Part shown: piece after piece, positions 1 through 6,155 of the stretch
Numbering within the stretch: the first letter of the stretch is position 1
Layout: each line of letters begins with the position of its first letter
Source: an uncultured Clostridia bacterium
GTDB lineage: Bacteria > Bacillota > Clostridia > Lachnospirales > Lachnospiraceae
Direction of reading: 5' to 3'
NCBI GenBank assembly: GCA_946623485.1
Contig: CAMORF010000138.1
Location: 1 to 6,364 of the forward strand
Length of the DNA: 6,364 nt
Program-made: the position numbers and the translations under genes
Notes under the pieces: generated by a model
What the model was told of the DNA's origin: nothing
Database searches by the model: none
The model's input: only the letters and a program-made list of their open reading frames with translations

Positions 1-31
1 CATGGCCGAGCAGGAGAACACGGAAATCAGT

Positions 32-94
32 CACTGACCGCAAGGCCACTCAGCCGCTGACCGCAAGGCCACTCAGCTGCTGACCGCAAGGTCA
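32..94. repeat. 23-bp tandem repeat, about 2.7 copies, overlapping the end of the sigma-like gene
   Basis: The unit CTGACCGCAAGGCCACTCAG starts at 34, 57 and 80, giving an exact period of 23 bp. The third copy diverges after CTGACCGCAAGG. Each copy contains a small hairpin core with a GCAA loop; in the third copy it is a perfect GACC-GCAA-GGTC. The sigma-like gene on the minus strand ends inside the array (stop at 73-75), so its last residues (DLAVSS) are encoded by one repeat copy. The period is not a multiple of three, so copy-number change would alter the C-terminus. No U-tract follows on the minus strand, so I do not call it a terminator. Confidence 0.85.
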
Positions 95-813
95 TTTCCC
101 GCGACCCGCAGAAGATTCCGGATCTCATCCGACGGAAGCTCCAGGAAAGCGGAAAGCTCCTCGATGGAGGGCTTATGCCCCAGCTCTTCTTCCAGCTCAC
201 GGATGGTGTCGGCAAGCTGGTTCATGCGATTCACGACACGGGAATCTGAATTCATCATCTCTTCCAGCTGCTTTACGCTTTTTTCCATGAAAGAGGTCAC
301 GTAATTCAGCAGCCATGCGCGGTAGGCGGCAAGGGAGTCCTGTTTCTTAAGTTCCGCCACCGCCATCACCAGGCCCGTGTTCGCTTCCTGGATCAGATCC
401 TCCGGCTCAATCTTAGAGCGCCTGTCCTCATATTCAGCTGCCAGGTCGCAGGCCGTCGGCAGATACCGCTCAATCAGCGTATGCGCCGCATCCTTGTCGC
501 CTTCCGAAGCCCGCTCAAAAAGCATGTATTCTACATGCTCCGGAAGGGCCGCATACCGGTCCACTTCCTCCAGGTAAACCTCAAGGGACGGCCTTCGGCC
601 TGAAGAAGAGAAGCTGTCCCCGTCATCGAGGTCTGTGACCTCAATTCCCATCTGGTCCAGGTAATCATAGACCATCTGCATCTGGTCTGCCGTCAGGTGC
701 GTGTCCCGCAGCACTTCCTGGATCTGCGAGATTCCGAGGCGCATGGAGCCGCGCCTTGCAAGCGCGCTTAATTCCTCCAGCTTTTTCCTGAATGCCAGTG
801 CTGTATCTGTCAT
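73..813 (-). CDS. RpoD-like sigma factor paralogue lacking region 4
   Basis: A 246-residue protein related to primary sigma-70 factors. Residues about 6-64 resemble sigma region 1.1, and PSLEVYLEEV (75-84) starts the region 1.2/2 block. DLIQEANTGLVMAV (139-152) closely matches core-binding region 2.2 of RpoD (DLIQEGNIGLMKAV), and 192-238 matches region 3 (MNQLADTIRELEEELGHKPS...). Two things are missing. Region 2.3/2.4, which melts and reads the -10 box, is degenerate: AYRAWLLNYVTSF stands where RpoD has TYATWWIRQAITR, keeping Tyr and the first Trp but losing the second Trp, Gln and Thr. Region 4, which reads the -35 box, is absent because the protein stops right after region 3. It may bind core polymerase but probably cannot direct ordinary promoter recognition alone; that is inference. 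The start is supported by GAGGAG 6 nt upstream of ATG. No partner gene is visible. Family assignment is confident; function is unknown. Confidence 0.85.
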   Translation of the reverse strand: MTDTALAFRKKLEELSALARRGSMRLGISQIQEVLRDTHLTADQMQMVYDYLDQMGIEVTDLDDGDSFSSSGRRPSLEVYLEEVDRYAALPEHVEYMLFERASEGDKDAAHTLIERYLPTACDLAAEYEDRRSKIEPEDLIQEANTGLVMAVAELKKQDSLAAYRAWLLNYVTSFMEKSVKQLEEMMNSDSRVVNRMNQLADTIRELEEELGHKPSIEELSAFLELPSDEIRNLLRVAGNDLAVSS

Positions 814-838
814 GCTTCTCTCCTCTTATTCCCTCTTA

Positions 839-887
839 GGATCTGTTCAGAAATAACTTATGATCCTGCTTGTCTTTTTCTCCGAAT
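839..887 (+). repeat. dispersed repeat copy R1 (IS/MITE-end-like)
   Basis: This copy begins GGATCTGTT, continues through AAATAACTT, and ends TGCTTGTCTTTTTCTCCGAAT. It aligns with R4 at the window end over about 49 positions with one small gap. It lies 26 bp upstream of the sigma-like gene start, so it forms part of that gene's upstream region. A possible opposite end, AACAGATCC (960-968), is the exact reverse complement of the first nine bases here, so 839-968 could be a 130-bp element with terminal inverted repeats. No convincing target-site duplication is visible. Confidence 0.7.
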
Positions 888-927
888 CCACAGATCAAAG
901 CTCGGTTACTCCGCTGCCCGTGTGATT

Positions 928-983
928 AGAAAAAGACCACCGCTTACGATCCGTTCAAAAACAGATCCAGTCACAAGCGGTGG
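928..983 (-). terminator. Rho-independent terminator downstream of the CdaR-type regulator
   Basis: Perfect 9-bp arms CCACCGCTT (937-945) and AAGCGGTGG (975-983) enclose a second stem (948-953 with 962-967, 6 bp including one G-T pair). On the minus strand the hairpin is followed at once by TCTTTTTCT. It lies 150 bp past the regulator stop codon and before the sigma-like gene, so it should separate the two transcription units. Confidence 0.75.
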
Positions 984-1064
984 CGTGTTCCCATTCACAG
1001 TACTGCCCCATCCCTTCTGCCTGCGGACCATGGGCAATGGGGGGATGATGATCCCAATCCTTGT

Positions 1065-1127
1065 AACGATTCACCGCCGCCATTGCGCAGAATACAAAGC
1101 GTTCTTCGCGGTGACCGCTCAATCGTT
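1065..1127. repeat. palindromic intergenic element, copy A
   Basis: The outer arms are AACGATT (1065-1071) and AATCGTT (1121-1127), with inner arms CACCGC (1072-1077) and GCGGTG (1108-1113). The core 1085-1111 matches 4624-4650 (copy B) at 21 of 27 positions, including CGTTCTTC. It starts 6 bp past the regulator stop codon. There is no U-tract on either strand, so it is better read as a repeat or RNA-structure element than a terminator. Confidence 0.6.
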
Positions 1128-1132
1128 GCCAA

Positions 1133-2221
1133 TCAATAATCCTGCGTCTCCATGTAATTCATATACTTGACCACCATCAGCGCGATCTTCAGGGTGATGG
1201 CATCCTCAAACACTCTCAGGTCGAGGCCTGTCTGCTTCTGCAGCTTGTCCAGGCGGTAGACCAGCGTGTTGCGGTGGATGTAGAGCTGACGGCTGGTTTC
1301 CGAAACGTTGAGGCTGTTCTCAAAAAACTTGTTGATCGTTGTGAGCGTCTCTTCATCAAAGTCATCCGGGCTCTTCCCCTCAAAAACTTCCTTGATGAAC
1401 ATCTTGCACAGCGGAATGGGGAGCTGATAAATCAGGCGCCCGATCCCAAGAGAACTATACGCGATAATCTGCCGGTCGGCAAAAAAGATCTTGCCGACAT
1501 TCAGCGCCATGCGCGCTTCCTTGTAGGACCGTGACACTTCCTTGAGTTCTCTGACCACGGTGCCATAGGAGACAAGCGCTTCTCCCCTGCGGTCCTGGGG
1601 CAGCGCCGCGAGGATCGCCCTGGCAGTGGCATCCATCTCGACGGCTCCTTCTCCGGAAATGAGTTCGCGTACCACGATGACGCTCTTCTCATCTACCGCA
1701 GTCACGAAGTCGCCTTGCCTTGCCTCAATTACGCCCCGGACAAGCTCCAGGGAGCTGTTCTCCCGTTCCCCGTCCAGCTCCAGGATAAATACTACCCTGC
1801 GCGCCTCCGATTCGATGTGCAGCTTCTTCGCGCGGTTATAGATGTCAACCAGCAGCAGGTTATCCAGCAGCAGGTTTTTGATAAAATTATCCTTGTCAAA
1901 CCGCTCCTTGTAGGCCACGATCAGTGTCTGGATCTGGAACGCGGCCATCTTCGCGATCATGTATACATCATCCGTGCTGCCATTGGCAATCAGGATATAT
2001 TCCAGCTGCAGGTCATCGAAAACTTTAAAAAACTGGTATCCGGAAATGACCTGGCTTTCCGCCGGGGAATTCTTGAAGCTGATGACAGAGTCACGGAAAT
2101 CTTCCGCATGTTCCAGGGTCGAAGCGACCACAATCCCTTCGGTGTCCATGATGCACATATCAACCCTGCTGATTGTCTTCAATCCTTCCAGCGTAGACTC
2201 AAGCACCTGGTTTGAGATCAT
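1133..2221 (-). CDS. CdaR/PucR-family transcriptional regulator
   Basis: A 362-residue cytoplasmic DNA-binding regulator with the CdaR layout. The N-terminal sensor domain (about 1-130) contains SRVDMCIMDTEGIVVAST, typical of the putative sugar-diacid recognition domain. A GGDEF-like middle domain (about 140-260) ends in SYGTVVRELKEVSRSYKEA, and the C-terminal PucR-type helix-turn-helix is at about 300-350. The helix-turn-helix signature is clear: LNVSETSRQLYIHRNTLVYR, followed by LDKLQKQTGLDLR and a terminal helix. Family members usually activate carbohydrate-acid, purine or nitrogen genes in response to a small ligand; the ligand here cannot be read from sequence. It follows glnN on the same strand, so it could serve nitrogen metabolism, but that is only context. 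GGAAGGGTGG precedes the ATG. Its own upstream region carries a candidate promoter and paired ATGGACAT repeats. CdaR itself is the sugar-diacid regulator of enteric bacteria, so I give no symbol. Confidence 0.9.
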   Translation of the reverse strand: MISNQVLESTLEGLKTISRVDMCIMDTEGIVVASTLEHAEDFRDSVISFKNSPAESQVISGYQFFKVFDDLQLEYILIANGSTDDVYMIAKMAAFQIQTLIVAYKERFDKDNFIKNLLLDNLLLVDIYNRAKKLHIESEARRVVFILELDGERENSSLELVRGVIEARQGDFVTAVDEKSVIVVRELISGEGAVEMDATARAILAALPQDRRGEALVSYGTVVRELKEVSRSYKEARMALNVGKIFFADRQIIAYSSLGIGRLIYQLPIPLCKMFIKEVFEGKSPDDFDEETLTTINKFFENSLNVSETSRQLYIHRNTLVYRLDKLQKQTGLDLRVFEDAITLKIALMVVKYMNYMETQDY

Positions 2222-2290
2222 AAAGCCACCCTTCCAGCTGTTGTTTAATCAGCTTCCTGCATGAATCAGACTTGGATTCCACACGAATAC

Positions 2291-2318
2291 ATGTCCATTT
2301 TTACCATGTTATGTCCAT
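2291..2318 (-). promoter_or_regulatory. paired direct repeats, candidate operator of the regulator gene
   Basis: The octamer ATGGACAT (minus strand) occurs at 2311-2318 and 2291-2298, exactly 20 bp apart, which is about two helical turns. The pair starts one base past the predicted -10 hexamer of the regulator gene. A dimer bound on one DNA face here could block the promoter, suggesting autoregulation. The repeats are seen directly; the operator role is inference. Confidence 0.4.
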
Positions 2319-2347
2319 AGTGTAATCTTTTTCCCCAAAAAAGGCAA
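2319..2347 (-). promoter_or_regulatory. candidate sigma-A promoter for the regulator gene
   Basis: On the minus strand, TTGCCT (2342-2347) and TACACT (2319-2324) are separated by 17 bp, each matching four of six consensus positions. They lie in AT-rich DNA about 100 bp upstream of the regulator start. This would give that gene its own transcript although no clear terminator follows glnN. Confidence 0.4.
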
Positions 2348-2423
2348 CCGTTTTTTGTTGACTTTGCACGAAACTCTTTGTCGCTTTATCGTTCACACAG
2401 ACCCAAGGTATCCATCCATCAGC

Positions 2424-2435
2424 ATCGATATCGAT
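2424..2435. repeat. 12-bp perfect palindrome ATCGATATCGAT
   Basis: A perfect palindrome between the glnN stop codon and the candidate regulator promoter. It is too short and has no U-tract, so it is not a terminator. It could be a protein site or chance. Confidence 0.3.
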
Positions 2436-2460
2436 AACATTCGAAATATACAGTCACATG

Positions 2461-4572
2461 TTACAGTTCGAACAGGAGGTCGCCGTAGGATGGCATCGGC
2501 CACATCTCCTTGTCTACAATCATCTCCAGGCGGTCCACGGGTTTGCGGAGCGCTTCCATCGCCGGGCAGATCCTGTCATGGCAAAACAGCGCGCGTTCCC
2601 TGCCGGCCGGCATCTCCTCCACCTGACGGCTCAGGCGGATCAGTTCTTTCAGGGCTTTGCTGGTATGGTCCAGGAGCTCTCCGGATTCCTGAAGCAGCTC
2701 CCGCTGAACATAGGCCGGCGTGCCGATGCTTTCCAGGTCTTTGATGATCGCTGCCAGCGTTCCGGTCCAGCGCACAATGGCGGGGATGATTGACTTGGAT
2801 GCCATGTCGATCATGGTCATTGCCTCAATGTGGATGGTGTTGGCATAGGTCTCATACTTAATCTCGACGCGGCTCTCCAGCTCGGATCTCGAAAAGACGC
2901 CATATGTCTCAAACATGGAAACGGCGGATTCCGTGACCAGAGCGGGGATGGCATCCACCATGGAAGGAAGGTTCGGCAGCCCCCTGCGTCCGGCTTCCGC
3001 AATCCATTCCCTGGAATAGCCGTTCCCGTTGAAGATAATCCGCTGGTGTTCTGTCAGGTACCTCCGGATCAGGCCATGCAATGCTGCCTCAAAGTCTTCT
3101 GCCAGCTCCAGCTCATCGCATGCGTCACTGAAAGCCTGTGCGGTGATCGTGTTCAGGACAATATTCGGCGCCGCGATGGAATCCCGGGATCCCACCATGC
3201 GAAACTCGAATTTATTGCCGGTAAATGCGAAGGGGCTGGTCCGGTTCCGGTCAGTAGCATCCTTGGACAGGTCCGGAAGGGTGCTGGCTCCGGTCAAAAG
3301 CTTCCCGCCCCTGAGAGAGCTGGTCGCTTCCCCGGTTTTGATCAGCTGCATGACAAGATCCTCCAGCTGGTCTCCCAGAAACACGGAGATGATGGCAGGC
3401 GGCGCCTCGTCAGCGCCAAGCCGGTGGTCATTGCCCGGATCCGCCGCGGATTCCCGCAAAAGATCCGCATGCTCGTCCACCGCCTTCAGGATACAGGCAA
3501 GCACAAGCAAAAACTGGCTGTTCTGGTGGGGTGTTTTCCCGGGGTCGAGCAGGTTGATCCCGTCATCGGTCTGGATCGACCAGTTATTATGCTTGCCGGA
3601 TCCGTTCACGCCTGCAAAGGGTTTCTCATGAAGCAGGCACCGCATGTCATGCCAGGAAGCCACCCGCTTGAGGGTCTGCATGACCAGATGGTTATTGTCC
3701 ACGGCCAAAGACGCATTTTCATAGATCACTGCCAGCTCATGCTGGGCCGGGGCAACCTCATTGTGCTGTGTCTTCGCCGGAACGCCGAGCCGCCAGAGCT
3801 GCTGGTTCACGTCCTTCATGAAAGACGCGACCCGCGTCCGGAGGGAGCCGTAATAGTGGTCATCCAGCTCCTGACCCTTCGGAGGCATCGCGCCGAACAA
3901 AGTCCGGCCTGTGTAAACCAGGTCCTTGCGGCGATGGAAGGTCTTCTTGTCAACGAGGAAGTATTCCTGCTCCGGTCCCACGTAAGGCCTGGCCTTCCGG
4001 GAGGTGGTGTTGCCGAACAGGCGCAGGAGTCTCAGCGCCTGCTTGTTGAGAGCATCCATGGAACGCAGGAGCGGGGTTTTGAAGTCCAGCGCTTCCCCGT
4101 TATAGGAGCAAAATGCGGTCGGGATGCACAGGGTCGCTCCTGCCGCGTCCTTCCTGACAAACGCCGGGGATGTCATATCCCATGCCGTATACCCCCGTGC
4201 CTCAAAGGTGGCGCGGAGCCCTCCGGATGGAAAGGAGGACGCATCCGACTCTCCCTTGATCAGGTTCTTGCCGGACAGCTCCATCAGGACTTTCCCATCC
4301 TCCCCGGAGGAAGCGAGGAAAGAGTCATGCTTCTCGGCTGTCGTCCCTGTCAAAGGCTGGAACCAATGAGTATAGTGGGTCGCGCCCTTCTCGATCGCCC
4401 ACTGCTTCATCGCTTCCGCGATCTCATCCGCCACCAGCGGGTTCAGGTCGCTTCCCTCATCGATCGCTCTGTGAAGCTCCTTGTAGGCATTCTTCGGCAG
4501 CCTTGACCGCATGACGCTGTCGGAGAACACATCCTCTCCGTAAATATCCGCAACATTGAATCCTTCTCCCAT
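2461..4572 (-). CDS. glnN: type III glutamine synthetase
   Basis: ATP-dependent ligation of ammonia to glutamate in the cytoplasm, the main route of ammonium assimilation. At 703 residues from the chosen start it has the usual GSIII length, far longer than GSI or GSII. GSIII signatures occur in order: [10 protein letters not shown] (about 199-208), [12 protein letters not shown] (270-281), [16 protein letters not shown] (317-332) and [16 protein letters not shown] (443-458), which cover the metal, glutamate and nucleotide sites of the catalytic core. It ends in [13 protein letters not shown], as family members do. I start at ATG 4570-4572: the protein then begins [18 protein letters not shown], matching the family N-terminus, and GAAGGAG lies 11 nt upstream. 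The frame stays open to a GTG at 4617, but that extension is not family-like. It stands between a terminator hairpin and a CdaR-type regulator. The leader carries palindromic element copy B, so RNA-level control is possible. The protein looks intact. Confidence 0.97.
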   Translation of the reverse strand: MGEGFNVADIYGEDVFSDSVMRSRLPKNAYKELHRAIDEGSDLNPLVADEIAEAMKQWAIEKGATHYTHWFQPLTGTTAEKHDSFLASSGEDGKVLMELSGKNLIKGESDASSFPSGGLRATFEARGYTAWDMTSPAFVRKDAAGATLCIPTAFCSYNGEALDFKTPLLRSMDALNKQALRLLRLFGNTTSRKARPYVGPEQEYFLVDKKTFHRRKDLVYTGRTLFGAMPPKGQELDDHYYGSLRTRVASFMKDVNQQLWRLGVPAKTQHNEVAPAQHELAVIYENASLAVDNNHLVMQTLKRVASWHDMRCLLHEKPFAGVNGSGKHNNWSIQTDDGINLLDPGKTPHQNSQFLLVLACILKAVDEHADLLRESAADPGNDHRLGADEAPPAIISVFLGDQLEDLVMQLIKTGEATSSLRGGKLLTGASTLPDLSKDATDRNRTSPFAFTGNKFEFRMVGSRDSIAAPNIVLNTITAQAFSDACDELELAEDFEAALHGLIRRYLTEHQRIIFNGNGYSREWIAEAGRRGLPNLPSMVDAIPALVTESAVSMFETYGVFSRSELESRVEIKYETYANTIHIEAMTMIDMASKSIIPAIVRWTGTLAAIIKDLESIGTPAYVQRELLQESGELLDHTSKALKELIRLSRQVEEMPAGRERALFCHDRICPAMEALRKPVDRLEMIVDKEMWPMPSYGDLLFEL

Positions 4573-4583
4573 TGGTATGTACG

Positions 4584-4590
4584 CTCCTTC
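4584..4590 (-). promoter_or_regulatory. ribosome binding site that decides the glnN start
   Basis: GAAGGAG on the minus strand, 11 nt before ATG 4570-4572. It lies inside the open extension from GTG 4617, which has no comparable site, so the shorter protein is preferred. Confidence 0.8.
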
Positions 4591-4617
4591 ATTCAAAAAA
4601 AGGTAACCATAAACCAC

Positions 4618-4657
4618 ACGATCGCTCAGAACGCAAGCCGTTCTTCACGGAATCGTT
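4618..4657. repeat. palindromic element copy B, in the glnN leader
   Basis: The outer arms are ACGAT (4618-4622) and ATCGT (4652-4656). The inner perfect 6-bp stem AGAACG/CGTTCT (4628-4633 with 4639-4644) has a 5-nt loop. The core 4624-4650 matches copy A at 21 of 27 positions. It sits 45 bp upstream of the glnN start and just after the U-tract of the terminator hairpin, so it would be part of the glnN 5' leader RNA if transcription begins upstream of it. Confidence 0.6.
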
Positions 4658-4658
4658 A

Positions 4659-4700
4659 CAAAAAGAAAGAGCATTCCGATGTCTGATCATTGGAATGCTC
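4659..4700 (-). terminator. strong Rho-independent terminator or glnN leader attenuator
   Basis: A 13-pair stem (4669-4681 with 4688-4700, one G-T pair) has arms built on GAGCATTCC/GGAATGCTC and a 6-nt loop. On the minus strand it is followed by TTTCTTTTTGT. It lies 202 nt past the sugar-binding-protein stop and 97 nt before the glnN ATG. The simplest reading is the terminator of the upstream gene. If the weak promoter at 4717-4745 is real, it would instead be an attenuator in the glnN leader. Confidence 0.8.
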
Positions 4701-4716
4701 CACATCTGATGCGGTT

Positions 4717-4745
4717 AATTTACAACATGTTTCCCTGGAACGCAA
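4717..4745 (-). promoter_or_regulatory. weak candidate promoter upstream of the glnN terminator hairpin
   Basis: On the minus strand, TTGCGT (4740-4745) and TAAATT (4717-4722) are 17 bp apart, matching three and four of six consensus positions. Transcription from here would enter the terminator hairpin within about 10 nt. I found no better promoter between the hairpin and glnN, so glnN expression may need read-through or antitermination. Low confidence. Confidence 0.2.
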
Positions 4746-4777
4746 GCATTTCCCTCTGAGGGATGAAGCAGCTCTTA

Positions 4778-4826
4778 GGAGCTGTTGATCAATAACTTGT
4801 ACAGATTGCGCAGGATTTCCATTCGA
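4778..4826 (+). repeat. dispersed repeat copy R2
   Basis: Begins GGAGCTGTT and contains AATAACTTGTACA exactly as in R4; the distal half (TTGC... TTTCCATTCGA) is more diverged. Its start is embedded in the inverted repeat CAGCTC-TTAG-GAGCTG (4769-4784). A separate small palindrome TCCCTCTGAGGGA lies at 4751-4763. It is in the intergenic region downstream of the sugar-binding-protein gene. Confidence 0.6.
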
Positions 4827-4875
4827 GAGCCAGTTTCCTTTGCCGGTGACAAAGGCATTGATTTTTGAGCTGTGT

Positions 4876-4898
4876 GATCGGATGAAAAGACATGCAAG
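4876..4898 (-). repeat. partial inverted copy of the dispersed repeat (R5)
   Basis: The minus strand reads CTTGCATGTCTTTTCATCCG followed by ATC, nearly identical to the distal half of R4 (6343-6362). It lies only 3 bp past the stop codon of the sugar-binding-protein gene and faces R2 head to head, with about 50 bp between. The gene's present 3' end may therefore have been set by arrival of this repeat. Confidence 0.6.
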
Positions 4899-4901
4899 CC
4901 C

Positions 4902-6122
4902 CTACCCCAGCAAGGCTGTGTAGGAGGTCGCGTTATCTGTCTTAACCATATTGATCGCATAAGCGTCAAACTGGTTCGGATTGCCCAGGCGGTTTGTGAG
5001 ATAGGACTCTGTCTGCCCGTCACCGTCTACATACGTGACGTTCAGGTTCAGCAGGTCATCATAGCTTTGAAGCAGCGGCTTGTAGGTCGTGCTCAGGAAG
5101 TTGTCGGATGCGTTATAGATGTCAAGCCAGATGTCCTTCACGGGGAATGCGTCCTCGCTAAGCTGGTGGGTAACCGGCGTATAAACGGCTGTGGAATCCA
5201 GGAAGTCTTTGTAGTTTTCCGGCGTGACTGCCTGGTTCAATGCGTAATAGGACCGGGACTTTTCATCGTAATAGAAGTCATCTTCGGAGAGGACATTGCC
5301 GGCCTCATCCGGAGTACCGATTCCGGTGTCCGGATCGACGCCGTCCAGCGCGTTCCGCAGAACCCTGAGGGTGAGGTATGCCTGTACATCCGCGTGCTGG
5401 GAAATGGTTCCCGCGTATCCGTCCGCGATCGCCGCTACCGCGTCGCTGTTCGCGTCATATCCGAAGGTCGGTACGCCTTCTTCTTTGGACCATGCATGGA
5501 ACATCGCCATGCCCATGCCGTCGTTGTTGGAAACAATGACATCAATCAGATCCCCGAAGGATGCGGTCCAGGTACCGATGGTGCTGCCGGCCGTCGCCGC
5601 GTCCCAGGTCGCGCCGGATGCATTTTTCATCTCATGGGAGGCAAGCTCCCTGACGATCAGCCCGCCGATCTCGCCATCCTGTACCACGGAAGCGCTTCCG
5701 TCCACGTTGGTCTGAGCCGGCGACGGATCGATCTCGCCGTCTGCCTCAACACCGGTTCCCAGCGCCTTGCGGATGCCACGTGTCCGCGCGATGGAATCGT
5801 TGTGCCCGATGTCGCCGATTGCCAGGACATAGCCGATGATGCCATCCCCGTTGCGGTCAATGGTATCCACATGATCGCTGATATAATCCGCAACCATCTG
5901 TCCCTGCAGCTCAGCGCCCTGCCCGGCGTCAAATCCCACATAATATGTCTTATCATTCCAGGTCAGTGCATCCATGTCGAGTTCACCCGTAGAGCTGTTG
6001 GACGGCTGGCGGTTCCACCAGACAATGGGTTTATCGGCATTGCCAGCAGCAAGTGCCGGCATGTGAAACATCATGCCGGCAGCAATCGCGGCGCCGAGTA
6101 CCATCGTATATTTCCTATGCAT
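4902..6122 (-). CDS. circularly permuted galactose/glucose-binding protein homologue, secreted
   Basis: A 406-residue ABC-type sugar-binding protein homologue of MglB in permuted order. The signal peptide spans about 1-26 (HRKY, hydrophobic core, PALAA) and has no lipobox Cys. Residues 31-307 match MglB from about 85 to its C-terminus: WWN37 (=Asn91), GHND...R113 (=His152, Asp154, Arg158), W173 (=Trp183), SNND with N200 (=Asn211), D223 (=Asp236), and Q242 where MglB has Asn256. The calcium loop DRNGDG (89-94) is kept. After a linker (about 308-328), residues 329-406 match MglB about 3-81: IYNASDNF carries D340 and F342 (=Asp14, Phe16), and AINMV (389-393) matches AINLV. MglB numbering is from memory. 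The start has GGAAGGAGG 7 nt upstream. No permease or ATPase gene is in the window. It likely binds a hexose outside the membrane; the true ligand is unproven. Confidence 0.88.
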   Translation of the reverse strand: MHRKYTMVLGAAIAAGMMFHMPALAAGNADKPIVWWNRQPSNSSTGELDMDALTWNDKTYYVGFDAGQGAELQGQMVADYISDHVDTIDRNGDGIIGYVLAIGDIGHNDSIARTRGIRKALGTGVEADGEIDPSPAQTNVDGSASVVQDGEIGGLIVRELASHEMKNASGATWDAATAGSTIGTWTASFGDLIDVIVSNNDGMGMAMFHAWSKEEGVPTFGYDANSDAVAAIADGYAGTISQHADVQAYLTLRVLRNALDGVDPDTGIGTPDEAGNVLSEDDFYYDEKSRSYYALNQAVTPENYKDFLDSTAVYTPVTHQLSEDAFPVKDIWLDIYNASDNFLSTTYKPLLQSYDDLLNLNVTYVDGDGQTESYLTNRLGNPNQFDAYAINMVKTDNATSYTALLG

Positions 6123-6129
6123 CGCGCTT

Positions 6130-6138
6130 CCTCCTTCC
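6130..6138 (-). promoter_or_regulatory. strong ribosome binding site of the sugar-binding-protein gene
   Basis: GGAAGGAGG on the minus strand, 7 nt before the ATG at 6120-6122. It confirms that translation begins at the signal peptide, so the missing N-terminal segment of the fold is not a start-site error. Confidence 0.85.
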
Positions 6139-6155
6139 AGAGCTGTCAGATGCCT

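Noticed and set aside
1..3. ATG on the minus strand at the window edge as the start of another gene
   Set aside because: No ribosome binding site precedes it and none of its coding sequence is visible, so it cannot be supported.
922..1170. 82-codon plus-strand open frame in the gap between the regulator and sigma-like genes
   Set aside because: It crosses a terminator hairpin and a palindromic repeat, overlaps the end of the regulator gene, and its product resembles nothing I know.
2830..4506. Long open frame of 558 codons on the plus strand
   Set aside because: It lies antisense to glnN, whose family signatures are unmistakable. The frame's translation has no recognisable domain and is a product of the GC-rich codon pattern on the other strand.
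4830..4870. CCTTTG/CAAAGG hairpin near 4840-4858 as a terminator
   Set aside because: The stem is only 6 bp, the minus strand has no following U-tract, and on the plus strand the T run is too far from the stem and no gene needs it.
4775..5023. Possible frameshifted continuation of the sugar-binding protein
   Set aside because: I looked in this frame for the missing helix and the WWN strand that would make a second, duplicated half. The translation shows no MglB-like sequence, so the stop at 4902 appears genuine and the permuted reading holds.
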